Shown here: piece by piece, positions 54,508 to 63,214 of the stretch
How positions within the stretch are numbered: the stretch's first letter is position 1
Layout: every line of letters begins with the position of its first letter
Assembly: GCF_000384235.1 (NCBI RefSeq)
Contig: NZ_KB913033.1
Location: 1,681,164-1,745,163 of the forward strand
DNA length: 64,000 nt
Reading direction: 5' to 3'
From: Hydrogenovibrio halophilus DSM 15072
Lineage (GTDB): Bacteria; Pseudomonadota; Gammaproteobacteria; Thiomicrospirales; Thiomicrospiraceae
Made by a program: the position numbers and the translations under genes
The notes under the pieces: model-generated
What the model was told of the DNA's origin: nothing
Databases searched by the model: none
The model's input: only the letters and a program-made list of their open reading frames with translations

Positions 54508-56295
54508 ATGACAAGAGTAGAAAGAAAGCAGCAATTAATCGACTTGATTGAACGTGCCAAGGACCTGGGTTATCTGACCTTTTCCGATGTCAATGACGTT
54601 CTGCCCGATGATATTGAGGAAGACCAGCTGGGGCAAGTGCTGACCATTCTGCGCGATTTCGGGATTCAGTTGTTCGAATCGGCCCCGGATGCCGAAGAAC
54701 TGCTGACCCAGGAAGGCGAAACCTTTGACGACGCGGCCGCCGAAGCCGCGATTCTGGCGCTGGCCGAAGTCGATGCCGAATTCGGGCGCACCACCGACCC
54801 CGTGCGCATGTACATGCGCGAAATGGGCTCGGTGGAACTGCTGACCCGTCAGGGCGAAGTCGAAATTGCCAAACGCATTGAATACGGCATCCGCGACATG
54901 CTGGGGCAAATGGCCCGTTACCCCAAAGTGGCCATTGACCTGCTCGAATCCTTCCGCAAAATCGAACACGGCGAAGGCAAAACCGCCGACCTGATTCAGG
55001 GCTTTGTGCGTCCGTCCGATCTGGTGGACATTCCGGTTGAAAAACTGTCGCCTGACAGTGACAACACCGAACCCAAAGAAGACGGCATCAACCCGGAAGA
55101 ACTGAGTCAGTTCCTCAAGAATCTGCAGAAAGCCAGTGACGCCGCGCTCGCCGCCGAAGAAAAGCATGGCTACGATGACCCCAAAGCGGTGAAAAAACGC
55201 GACAAGGTGGTCGAACTGCTGGCTTCGGTCAAACTGGCCCCGGTGTTTGTCAATCGTTCGATCAAGTCGATCAAATTGCGTGTGGCCCACATCCGTGAGC
55301 AGGAACGCAACATCGTCGACGTGGTGATGCGCAACATCAAAGTGCCGCGTCCCAGCTTTCTGAAAACCTTTGTCGGCTCCGAAACCGACTACAGCATGAT
55401 CGACCGCCTGAAAGAAGCGCATCCCGACAAGGCCGACAAACTGGAAGCCCGTCGCGCCGACGTCAAGCGCGCGCAAAAGCGTCTGGCCATGATCGAAAAA
55501 GCCGAGCGCATGCCGATCTCGATCTACAAAGAAACCTACAAGCAACTGAGCAAATCCGAAACCACCGCGCGTCTGGCCAAGCGTGAAATGATCGAAGCCA
55601 ACCTGCGACTGGTGATTTCCATTGCCAAAAAATACACCAACCGTGGCCTGCAGTTCCTCGACCTGATTCAGGAAGGCAATATCGGCCTGATGAAAGCGGT
55701 GGAAAAATTCGAATACCGTCGCGGTTACAAGTTCTCGACCTATGCCACCTGGTGGATTCGTCAGGCCATTACCCGCTCGATTGCCGACCAGGCCCGCACC
55801 ATCCGGATTCCGGTGCACATGATCGAAACCATCAACAAGCTCAACCGCATCCAGCGTCAGCTACTGCAGAAAATGGGACGTGAACCCACGCCGGAAGAGC
55901 TGGCCGAAGAAATGGAAATGCCGGAAGACAAGGTTCGCAAGGTGATGAAAATCGCCAAGGAGCCGATTTCCATGGAAACCCCGGTGGGCGACGACGAAGA
56001 TTCGTCACTGGGCGATTTCATCGAAGACGGCAACATCCTGTCACCACAGGATTCGGCCGATCTGGAAGGCATGGGCGAAACCGTGCGCGAAATGCTGAGC
56101 ACCCTGACCCCGCGCGAAGCCAAAGTGCTGCGCATGCGTTTTGGTCTGGACATGAACACCGACCACACGCTGGAAGAAGTGGGCAAGCAGTTTGACGTCA
56201 CCCGCGAGCGGATACGTCAGATCGAAGCCAAGGCTTTGCGCAAGTTGCGTCACCCAAGCCGTGCCGAGCGTCTGAAGAGCTTTCTCGACCAGTAA
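54508..56295 (+). CDS. rpoD: RNA polymerase primary sigma factor RpoD
   Basis: The 595-residue housekeeping sigma-70 has region 1.1 (about 1-80), region 1.2 with [15 protein letters not shown] near 96-110, a non-conserved insert (about 130-370), region 2 with [18 protein letters not shown] and [13 protein letters not shown] near 388-425, region 3 and region 4.2 with [18 protein letters not shown] near 563-580. The start at 54508 is chosen for GAGGCGAGC and family length; the open frame extends 25 codons upstream across the promoter. It ends the rpsU-yqeY-dnaG-rpoD cluster. Confidence 0.97.
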   Translation: MTRVERKQQLIDLIERAKDLGYLTFSDVNDVLPDDIEEDQLGQVLTILRDFGIQLFESAPDAEELLTQEGETFDDAAAEAAILALAEVDAEFGRTTDPVRMYMREMGSVELLTRQGEVEIAKRIEYGIRDMLGQMARYPKVAIDLLESFRKIEHGEGKTADLIQGFVRPSDLVDIPVEKLSPDSDNTEPKEDGINPEELSQFLKNLQKASDAALAAEEKHGYDDPKAVKKRDKVVELLASVKLAPVFVNRSIKSIKLRVAHIREQERNIVDVVMRNIKVPRPSFLKTFVGSETDYSMIDRLKEAHPDKADKLEARRADVKRAQKRLAMIEKAERMPISIYKETYKQLSKSETTARLAKREMIEANLRLVISIAKKYTNRGLQFLDLIQEGNIGLMKAVEKFEYRRGYKFSTYATWWIRQAITRSIADQARTIRIPVHMIETINKLNRIQRQLLQKMGREPTPEELAEEMEMPEDKVRKVMKIAKEPISMETPVGDDEDSSLGDFIEDGNILSPQDSADLEGMGETVREMLSTLTPREAKVLRMRFGLDMNTDHTLEEVGKQFDVTRERIRQIEAKALRKLRHPSRAERLKSFLDQ

Positions 56296-56317
56296 CGCGC
56301 CTTAAGCAGACGACCAC

Positions 56318-56360
56318 AACCGTACGGTCGCGGAAAAACCCCCGCAAGCACCGTACGGTT
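56318..56360 (+). terminator. Hairpin terminator after rpoD
   Basis: Eleven-base arms AACCGTACGGT/ACCGTACGGTT with an inner GC stem, followed by CTTTATAAT. The TATAAT at 56364-56369 may serve the downstream tRNA. Confidence 0.65.
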
Positions 56361-56423
56361 CTTTATAATACTCAGCCGAAGCCAAACCAAAACCCGTCTT
56401 TTCACCAAGCCTGGTGAAACATT

Positions 56424-56500
56424 GCCTCCTTAGCTCAGTTGGTTAGAGCACCCGACTCATAATCGGTAGGTCCACAGTTCAAGTCTGTGAGGAGGCACCA
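56424..56500 (+). tRNA. ileX: tRNA-Ile (CAU anticodon, lysidine type)
   Basis: A 77-nt cloverleaf with acceptor GCCTCCT/AGGAGGC, encoded CCA, D-arm TTAGCTCAGTTGGTTAGAGC, anticodon CAT at 56458-56460 and a T-arm with TTCAAGTC. The anticodon stem and T-arm resemble ileX of E. coli, which also lies near rpoD, so the AUA-reading isoleucine tRNA is preferred to elongator methionine. A one-mismatch palindrome (ACCAAGCCTGGT) starts at 56404. Confidence 0.85.
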
Positions 56501-56680
56501 TTAATTTTCTGTTAAAACAAAAACCTACAGTCGCCAGCGTTTACTTTTTTCCGTCAAATTAAAAATGTACTACAGTGTAGGAAACATTCTACCCAGTAAA
56601 TGGGTTAATTGTTTCTTGGGTGTTTGACGGTCCAGTTCAGTACATCCGGCGGGTCCTGTATACCACCAATCCGGAAACGG

Positions 56681-57781
56681 TCAAGCATCTTTAAACGCAT
56701 CGCGATGAAACTCTTCGGCGTGCATCACCTCGCGTAATCCGCAGGCCATTAATTTTTCTGGCACTTCGCCGCCGGCGAGTACGCTCAGAATGCTATGAAC
56801 GCCCCGGGTGAGGGAGGTGAGGTTATAGCCGCCTTCCAGTACAAAGGCCAGGCGGCCGTCGCAATGTTTGTCGGCAATTTCCTGCACGATGCTGGTCAGC
56901 ACGGCAAAACCGTCGTAGGTCAGGTTCAGTGCCATGTCATTGTGGTGGGGGTCGCAACCGGCAGAGACCAAGACCAGGTCTGGATTAAAGTGCTCGGCGG
57001 CGGGGACCAGTATATCGCGAAAGGCTTTTTCAAGCGCGATATCGCCAGCGGTTTCGGGGAGGGGGACGTTAATGGTATAGCCTTCGCCCATGCCGGCGCC
57101 GATTTCTTCCAAATGGCCCGACCCCGGGTAAAACGGCGCGGCACAGTGGGTGTCAAAAAACAGCACGTCCGGATCGGCCCAAAATATGTCTTGTGTGCCA
57201 TTACCGTGGTGGGCATCCCAGTCAATAATCAGGATGCGCTCGCAACCGAGTTTGGTCTGGGCGTGGGCGGCGGCGACCGCCACATTGTTAAAAAGGCAAA
57301 AGCCGCGAGCTCGAACCGCATCGGCATGGTGGCCAGGTGGCCGGACCAATGCAAAAGCACTTTGGGTGTCGCCCTTAACCACGCATTCGACCGCGGCGAT
57401 CGCATTGCCGGCGGCAGCGGTCGCGGCCTGAATGCTATTGGGCGAGACGGCGGTGGTGTCTCTGTCCAGCCAGGCACGTTGGCCTTCGAGGGAGAGGATG
57501 TGATCCAGATGGGCGGTGGTGTGAACCCGGCTCAGTTGCTCGTAGGTGGCGTGTGCCCCCGCTTTGATTTGTACGCCGGGGATCGGGTATTCCTTGAGCC
57601 ATTCCATGATGGCTGTCAGCCGGCCAGGGTGTTCTGGGTAACTCCATTTGAAGTTCAGCTCCCCCAGAATGTTGCTGACCCGTTTTTCTACCCGGCTGGG
57701 AAGAAATGGCAAATCAACTTTCGGATCATGGCCAAGCATGACCTCGTCATAAAACACGGTGACACTGCGAGACTCTGTCAT
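56681..57781 (-). CDS. Histone-deacetylase family / acetylpolyamine amidohydrolase-like protein
   Basis: The roughly 366-residue zinc-dependent deacylase has the charge-relay histidines in RPPGHHADAVRARG, the metal site IDWDAHHGNGTQD and EGGYNL near the C-terminus. Bacterial members act on acetylpolyamines or other acylated small molecules. The start at 57781 is selected because GAGGAG precedes it; an ATG 12 codons upstream has none. It lies 36 bases downstream of an acetyltransferase gene, so the two may form an acetylation/deacetylation pair. Confidence 0.88.
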   Translation of the reverse strand: MTESRSVTVFYDEVMLGHDPKVDLPFLPSRVEKRVSNILGELNFKWSYPEHPGRLTAIMEWLKEYPIPGVQIKAGAHATYEQLSRVHTTAHLDHILSLEGQRAWLDRDTTAVSPNSIQAATAAAGNAIAAVECVVKGDTQSAFALVRPPGHHADAVRARGFCLFNNVAVAAAHAQTKLGCERILIIDWDAHHGNGTQDIFWADPDVLFFDTHCAAPFYPGSGHLEEIGAGMGEGYTINVPLPETAGDIALEKAFRDILVPAAEHFNPDLVLVSAGCDPHHNDMALNLTYDGFAVLTSIVQEIADKHCDGRLAFVLEGGYNLTSLTRGVHSILSVLAGGEVPEKLMACGLREVMHAEEFHRDAFKDA

Positions 57782-57817
57782 CTTGAGCTCCTCATATTTC
57801 TGCCGGCTGTGGTTCAA

Positions 57818-58360
57818 TCAGGGGCATTTTGCCAATTTCTTTTTGACGGTGGCGGTGCTTGCCGCCGCACGCACACCGGTGGTTTCAAAACCCAGTCGGG
57901 TCCAAGTTGCTTTCGCTTCTTTATTGCTGGCGGCGTATTCGAGTATCAGGTCCTGCAGGCCCCGGTCTTCAGCAAAACTGATCAACTTGCAAAGTATGGC
58001 GCCGAAAATCCCCTGTTGCCTGAAAGCAGGCTCCACCCATGTGTCGTCAATGACAGCGGTTTGCAGTTCCTGGTCACCGTCTTGTTCCCACAGCCCCTGG
58101 CTGCGCAAAATGTGAATATACCCCATGCCGACCACGCCCGATTTTGACAGTTCGGCCACGATCAGCAGCTTGTCGTCATTTACCAGCGCGTCGGCAAGAT
58201 TGTCCTGCAGATGCTTTCGCTCTTCTTCCCGCAGGGTCAGCGGAGGGCTGTCGGCAACGTGAAGCGCCAGTTTCGCGAGGAAGTCGACCAAAATGGGAAA
58301 GTCGGCTTTGCGGGCTGGGCGTATGGTCAGTTTTTCGATCTGGGTATCCTTGGTCGTCAT
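57818..58360 (-). CDS. GNAT-family N-acetyltransferase
   Basis: The 180-residue GNAT protein has strands with LTIRPARKADF at the N-terminus, VGMGYIHIL, and the acetyl-CoA loop VEPAFRQQGIFGAIL near 107-121, followed by LEYAASNKEAKATWTRLGFE. The acceptor is unknown. It is the first gene of a two-gene unit with the deacetylase. Confidence 0.85.
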   Translation of the reverse strand: MTTKDTQIEKLTIRPARKADFPILVDFLAKLALHVADSPPLTLREEERKHLQDNLADALVNDDKLLIVAELSKSGVVGMGYIHILRSQGLWEQDGDQELQTAVIDDTWVEPAFRQQGIFGAILCKLISFAEDRGLQDLILEYAASNKEAKATWTRLGFETTGVRAAASTATVKKKLAKCP

Positions 58361-58915
58361 GGCAAAACTCTTTTGTTGAGCCCAACCCTATCAGGCTGTT
58401 TGTGCCGGTTTGTTTATGACACCAGACCACCGACGGGGAACGCAAGCTGGCTGCTCCGTTTATTTATGTTAGATGTTTAAATTAACACAGATTCGTGTCT
58501 TATGTGTGCTGAACAGACAATAGGGTCTGAGTTGGTGACGATGCCCGTTTGGCCTTTTATTTCACGGCTTTATCCACTGGCGACGCATCTGGATGGGTTT
58601 GTCACAGTTTGAAATCCGGGCACTTTTTAAACGCATTGGACTCAATTGTCAGTAGGGTATTTTCGTGTTAGGGCTGAAGGAAATGCTGACGTTGTTTTGA
58701 GACGGTTTATACGTTATTCCAGCCGTGTCATATCTGTGTTGGTTTGCGGTGAAATTGCGCCACAGCTCTTGTTCAACGATCTCTCATATCTACCCCTTAG
58801 GAGGCAATAAACAGGTGTCGCCGTTAGTGCGTTAAAAGGGCTTTTTTGCTCTCAGGTCGAAGGCGCGTTAAGCTTAATCTGAATGCCATAAGAAAATAAA
58901 CATTCAGGAGGAGCC
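58361..58915. other. 555-bp intergenic region without a gene
   Basis: It is more AT-rich than its surroundings, with no convincing open frame or tRNA. A GGAGG motif near 58800 precedes only a six-codon frame. CAGGAGGAGCC near 58903 is the chaB ribosome binding site. It could hold a small RNA or remnants; nothing can be supported. Confidence 0.6.
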
Positions 58916-59140
58916 ATGCCTTACAAAACGATTCAACAACTGCCGGATTCCGTCAAAGACAACCTGCCCAAAGAAGCGCAAACCATCTATAAAGAGGCGT
59001 TTAACAATGCCTGGGATGAGTACGCCGACCCCAAAGATCGACGAGATGATGCGTCGCAGGAAGAGGTGGCGCACAAGGTTGCCTGGAGTGCGGTGAAAAA
59101 CGTGTACCACAAGCAAAACGGGGAATGGGTCAAGAAGTAG
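58916..59140 (+). CDS. chaB: ChaB family protein
   Basis: The 74-residue ChaB-like protein has PDSVKDNLPKEAQTIYKEAFN and HKVAWSAVKNVYHKQNGEW, the whole length of the family. ChaB was named as a regulator of the cation antiporter ChaA, but its function is unclear. A strong GGAGGAG lies upstream. No chaA is nearby. It ends 61 bases from the convergent hydrogenase stop. Confidence 0.9.
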   Translation: MPYKTIQQLPDSVKDNLPKEAQTIYKEAFNNAWDEYADPKDRRDDASQEEVAHKVAWSAVKNVYHKQNGEWVKK

Positions 59141-59201
59141 CGGCCTGACAAGAGGTAGCGTGGTGGGTCGTAAATGGCGCGCACTGCCTGCAGGACTTCG
59201 T

Positions 59202-61286
59202 TTATGGCTGCGCCCCCACCTCTTTTCTGACCAGGGTTTGAATCAGCGGTGTGAATTCGGTTCCGGTTTCCTGTGGGGTCAGCACCAGTTCAAATTGACA
59301 GTGTTCGCCAGTGGGGGTGATCACGCTCAGATCCTCGTTGTCGGCACGAGAAGCCATTTTATGGCGTTGGAAGAGTGAGCCGTATTTTCGCGGTGGTAAA
59401 CGTTGTTCGATCAGGGCGGCGATCTCTGCGCGGCCTGTTACTTCGCCCAAAGGCGAGGCAGTATCCCAGCTGCCGTTTGGATGAAACAGTTCTGCCGCGG
59501 CCTGGCCGTCGCGACGATCCACACAATCGAGAAAACGCATCAGCATCAAGCGCTTGGAATGACGGGACGCATAGTGGGTGTGCAGCAACGCGTGTGCCTG
59601 CTCCGATCCGGGCTGAGTCAACTCGGTTTGATAGAGTGTTTGAATGTCCGGGTTTTCATATGAGCGGCGGCGAGGCGCATTTTGATCAATACTGTAAATG
59701 GCCTGCATGCGTTTTTCCAATACCTGTGGGTCCATGGATTTGGGTTCACCACCACCGCCCAGACAGCCGCCGACACAGGCCATGACTTCGATGGCGACAA
59801 ATTCTTCGCGCCAAAGGTCGGTGGCCAGTAAGTCCTGTGCCGCCGCGATGCCATTGCAGATCGCCACTTTGCCCACCCCCGGAATCTCGGCGGTTTTGAT
59901 GCCTTTCGCCACGCCGCGCAACTGATGCCATTCCAGCGGCATTTGATCTTCCTGACCGATCAAATGCGCGGCGGTGCGCACCACGGCTTCCATCACCCCG
60001 CCCGAGGCACCGAAGATTTGCGCCGCCCCGGTGCTTTCTCCCAGCGGATTGTCAAAAGTGCCGTCTTCGGGCAGGGCGTTAAAAGCAATGCCGCGGGCTT
60101 TGATCATGCGTGCCAGTTCGCGCGTGGTCAGGACCTGATCCACATCGCCCGAGACGCCGGGGCGCTGTGACTCGTCTTTTTTGGCGGTGCAGGGCATGAT
60201 GCTGACCACATAGGGTTCGGCCTGACCTTGGGCGAAGTCATCGCCCAGCGAGCGGGCAAAGGCCCCGCGCTTGCTGAGCGCACCGTGCATTTGCTGGGGA
60301 GATTTGGTGGTGCTCAAATGCGGCAAAAGGTCGGGGCGATTGATTTCCACCCAATTGATCCAGCCCGGACAGCATGACGTGAACAAGGGCAGGTTTTTTT
60401 GCGCTTTCAGCCGGTTTAACAGCTCGGTGCCTTCTTCCATGATGGTCAGATCGGCGGCAAAGTTGGTGTCGAATACGTGATCGAACCCAAGTTGGCGCAA
60501 GGCATTGATCATTCGCCCGGTGCTGATGGTGCCGGGCTTCATGCCAAATTCTTCGCTGATCGCCACCCGCGTGGCGGGAGCAACCTGCACCGCCGAAACG
60601 CGACGGTGATGGTCCAGCGTGTGGATCACATCATGCCAGTTGGGCGTTTCAATCAATGCGCCAACCGGGCACACCAGGGTGCATTGGCCGCAGGAAATGC
60701 ATTTGGTTTCGGCCAGAGATTGGTCGAATACCGTGACCGGAATGCGCCCGGAACCCGGTTCGGCAAAGCCGATGATGTGCTGTTGCTGACCGGGATCGCC
60801 GCAGGCTTCGGCACAAAGGCCGCATTCAATGCATTTGGACAAATCGCGCCAGATACTGGGCGAGGTGTGGTCGGTCAGCCGATGTTCCGGATGTGCTTGC
60901 GATCCGCGCGCAAGTTTGGGCCAGACATCTTCCAACTGGTATTCGCTGACCAGATTCTGAAACTGGCAATCCCCATTGGCTTCGCAACGGATGCAGTCGT
61001 TCGGATGGCGCGCCAACAGCCATTCAAGATTGGCTTTGCGAAATTCGGTCAGTTCAGGCGTGTCGGTGGTGACCTGATCGCCATCCTTGGCTGGCGCAAT
61101 GCAGGCAGGCTGAGAGCGGTTTTCACTGCTGACGTCCACCAGGCACATCCGGCATACGCCATGACAGGGCAAACGCGGATAATAACAAAGCGTCGGAACG
61201 TGCACACCGGCGGCTTTGGTCGCATCCAGCAGCGTTGCGCCGCTTTCAACCTCCACCGACTTTCCATTGACCGTGACCTTAAGCAT
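59202..61286 (-). CDS. [FeFe]-hydrogenase with C-terminal NTF2/SnoaL-like domain
   Basis: The 694-residue cytosolic hydrogenase has an N-terminal 2Fe-2S domain (about 1-80, CYYPRLPCHGVCRMC), a His-ligated 4Fe-4S site (HPNDCIRCEANGDC, near 94-107), two 4Fe-4S clusters (CIECGLCAEAC and CISCGQCTLVC), then the H-domain with all three signatures: TSCCPGW near 302, MPCTAKKDE near 363 and MACVGGC near 497. Residues about 575-690 are a SnoaL/NTF2-like domain (FLDCVDRRDGQAAAELFHPNG) not part of typical monomeric hydrogenases. HydE, HydF and HydG maturases are not in the window. It could produce or consume H2. Confidence 0.93.
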   Translation of the reverse strand: MLKVTVNGKSVEVESGATLLDATKAAGVHVPTLCYYPRLPCHGVCRMCLVDVSSENRSQPACIAPAKDGDQVTTDTPELTEFRKANLEWLLARHPNDCIRCEANGDCQFQNLVSEYQLEDVWPKLARGSQAHPEHRLTDHTSPSIWRDLSKCIECGLCAEACGDPGQQQHIIGFAEPGSGRIPVTVFDQSLAETKCISCGQCTLVCPVGALIETPNWHDVIHTLDHHRRVSAVQVAPATRVAISEEFGMKPGTISTGRMINALRQLGFDHVFDTNFAADLTIMEEGTELLNRLKAQKNLPLFTSCCPGWINWVEINRPDLLPHLSTTKSPQQMHGALSKRGAFARSLGDDFAQGQAEPYVVSIMPCTAKKDESQRPGVSGDVDQVLTTRELARMIKARGIAFNALPEDGTFDNPLGESTGAAQIFGASGGVMEAVVRTAAHLIGQEDQMPLEWHQLRGVAKGIKTAEIPGVGKVAICNGIAAAQDLLATDLWREEFVAIEVMACVGGCLGGGGEPKSMDPQVLEKRMQAIYSIDQNAPRRRSYENPDIQTLYQTELTQPGSEQAHALLHTHYASRHSKRLMLMRFLDCVDRRDGQAAAELFHPNGSWDTASPLGEVTGRAEIAALIEQRLPPRKYGSLFQRHKMASRADNEDLSVITPTGEHCQFELVLTPQETGTEFTPLIQTLVRKEVGAQP

Positions 61287-61455
61287 ACTGACTCTCCCCT
61301 TGTCTATAATACTTAAGTTCCGACCTGAGTACGAAACGTTTTTGAGAAGGGGATGCGGGCTGAAATGAGGCGGTTAATCCATTTGAGGCTCGTACCAAGA
61401 GGGCACTTAGACTAGAATGGACTCAGTAAAATCAAGACTTAAATGGATATGAATT

Positions 61456-62016
61456 ATGGCCGGATCATTATTTGATCAGTTAAAAAGCTCGGGTTTGGTA
61501 GACGAAAAAAAAGCCAAACAAGTGCAACGGGAAAAACACCAGCAAAACAAAAAAAGCAAAGCCAACAAGGCCAAAAAAGGCCAGAAGCAAACCAGCCAGT
61601 CCGCGCAACTGGCTCAGGAAGCGGCACAAAAACAAGCCGAACAGGCTCAGCTTCTTAACCAGCAAAGAGCGCAAGAGCAGGCACAAAAAGCCCTGCAGGC
61701 CGAGTTGAAACAAATCATTGAAAACAGCCAGATCAAAGGCTATGCGGGCGACATTCAGTACCACTTTGTGGACGATGGCCAGATGCAAACCCTGCAGGTC
61801 AATGCCAAAACACAACAACAGCTCAGCAAAGAATCATTAAGGATTGTGCGTTTCAAACAGGGCTATGCCCTGATTCCAAAAGAGACGGCCAACAAAATTG
61901 CCCAGCGCGATGCATCGTGTTTGGTGGCTGTGCCAAGCGATAAGGATGAGAACCTTTCGGCGGAAGACGAAGCCTATTACGCCAAGTTTAAAATTCCGGA
62001 CGACTTAATCTGGTAA
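61456..62016 (+). CDS. DUF2058 family protein
   Basis: The 186-residue DUF2058 (YaiL-like) protein begins with SLFDQLKSSGLVDEKKAK, then a Lys/Gln-rich coiled coil (about 25-80), and ends with the conserved small domain GYALIPKETANKI and AYYAKFKIPDDLIW. It is probably cytosolic and nucleic-acid or ribosome associated by its charge, but the function is unknown. It is divergent from the hydrogenase. Confidence 0.88.
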   Translation: MAGSLFDQLKSSGLVDEKKAKQVQREKHQQNKKSKANKAKKGQKQTSQSAQLAQEAAQKQAEQAQLLNQQRAQEQAQKALQAELKQIIENSQIKGYAGDIQYHFVDDGQMQTLQVNAKTQQQLSKESLRIVRFKQGYALIPKETANKIAQRDASCLVAVPSDKDENLSAEDEAYYAKFKIPDDLIW

Positions 62017-62176
62017 ACGTATCAGTGTAAACAGAGACTTGGCGTAATAAGGGCCATAGAGTAGCCGGGCAGAATGTCAAAAATTTAGTAAACTAACTGT
62101 CGCCCGATAGTGAATTATGTGGCGAAGTTACACGGCTCTGCTCCAAATTTCCCCACACGGGTAAATTTCGGGCAAT

Positions 62177-62226
62177 AAAAAAGCCAGACTTCAAAACCTA
62201 GTAAGGTGTTGAAAAATCTGGCTTTT
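62177..62226 (-). terminator. Terminator of the initiator tRNA
   Basis: In minus-strand RNA, AAAAGCCAGA pairs with TCTGGCTTTT across a 30-nt loop and is followed by T residues, right after the tRNA 3' end. Confidence 0.8.
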
Positions 62227-62231
62227 GAATG

Positions 62232-62308
<77 letters not shown>

Positions 62309-62512
62309 TCAATGTAAATGTTATCAAGTCCGCCGTGCGTCTTGATGTGGCGTATTATAGTGCGTTACAGATTTATTGCAAGGGGGGCTGGCGATTAAAG
62401 TTGGCTTTTCAGAGAAAAAGTTATTTATTTGGTTTTTTTAAGTTTTCTATTTGCCTTCATTCCGAAAACTGGTTTAAATGGGAATCGTGTTTTGAATCAA
62501 AGGAGTGTCAGG

Positions 62513-63130
62513 ATGATGCGTTTTCAATTGAAACCTGTGTTGGCGGGTATTGGTCTGTCTTTGGCGTCGGTGATGCTGGTTGGGTGCGGCGATCAGGGAG
62601 AGGAATCCCAGCAGTCGTCACAGACTGATCCAGCCATGACGGCGCCCAACGGCGGTGAAAGCAGTACGGCGGATGTGAAGCAGAAAGTCGGCGAGACAGT
62701 GGAAGCGGTGAAAGAGAAAACGGCTGAGACCACGGACAAAGTGGTTGAGGAAACGAAGGAAATGGCTGATAAAGCGTCTGATGAAATCAAACAGGCGTCT
62801 GACACGGTATCCGAGAAAACGGCCAAGGTCACTCAGGATGTGAAGGAAGAAGCGTCTGAGCAAGTGCAGGAAGCGGAACAGGCCGTGGTGGAAGATGTGG
62901 CTTCTGGCGGTCAGTTGTATTCCACCTGTGTTGGTTGTCACGGTGCCAACGGTGAAGGCGGCGTTGGTCCGAAATTGGCCGGTCAGGCGAAAGACGACCT
63001 GGTAAGCAAAATGCTGAAGTACAAGGCCGGAGAAGAAATCGGTCCGATGAGTGCGATGATGATTCCGCAGGCGCAGCAGTTGTCTGAACCGGAAATCGAA
63101 GCGGTGGCGCAGTACATTACCACGTTTTAA
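62513..63130 (+). CDS. Lipoprotein c-type cytochrome with amphipathic repeat linker
   Basis: The 205-residue protein has a lipoprotein signal peptide with lipobox LVGC (Cys25), then a polar linker. A long Lys/Glu/Ala/Thr amphipathic helix (about 48-125) is built of roughly 11-residue units such as V-K-E-K-T-A-E-T-T-D-K, like LEA or apolipoprotein repeats. The C-terminal cytochrome c domain has CVGCH near 139-143 and a likely Met ligand in GPMSAMM. It probably carries electrons in the periplasm while tethered to a membrane. AGGAG precedes the start; an upstream frame of 28 codons is not a signal peptide. Confidence 0.9.
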   Translation: MMRFQLKPVLAGIGLSLASVMLVGCGDQGEESQQSSQTDPAMTAPNGGESSTADVKQKVGETVEAVKEKTAETTDKVVEETKEMADKASDEIKQASDTVSEKTAKVTQDVKEEASEQVQEAEQAVVEDVASGGQLYSTCVGCHGANGEGGVGPKLAGQAKDDLVSKMLKYKAGEEIGPMSAMMIPQAQQLSEPEIEAVAQYITTF

Positions 63131-63149
63131 ACCAACCGCTCGCAGACAT

Positions 63150-63177
63150 AAGCCCCATTGATTTGGGGCTTTTTTTT
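63150..63177 (+). terminator. Terminator after the cytochrome gene
   Basis: Eight-base stem AAGCCCCA/TGGGGCTT with a six-base loop and a long T tract. Confidence 0.9.
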
Positions 63178-63214
63178 GCCCTGAATTTGGCCTTTTCAGT
63201 TAAAGGATGCCGCG

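Noticed and set aside
54535-55818. 427-codon open frame opposite rpoD
   Set aside because: Antisense shadow rich in Phe/His from codon bias of rpoD.
61287-61455. FNR-type box upstream of the hydrogenase
   Set aside because: No TTGAT-N4-ATCAA-like sequence was found; TATAAT on the plus strand points away from the gene.
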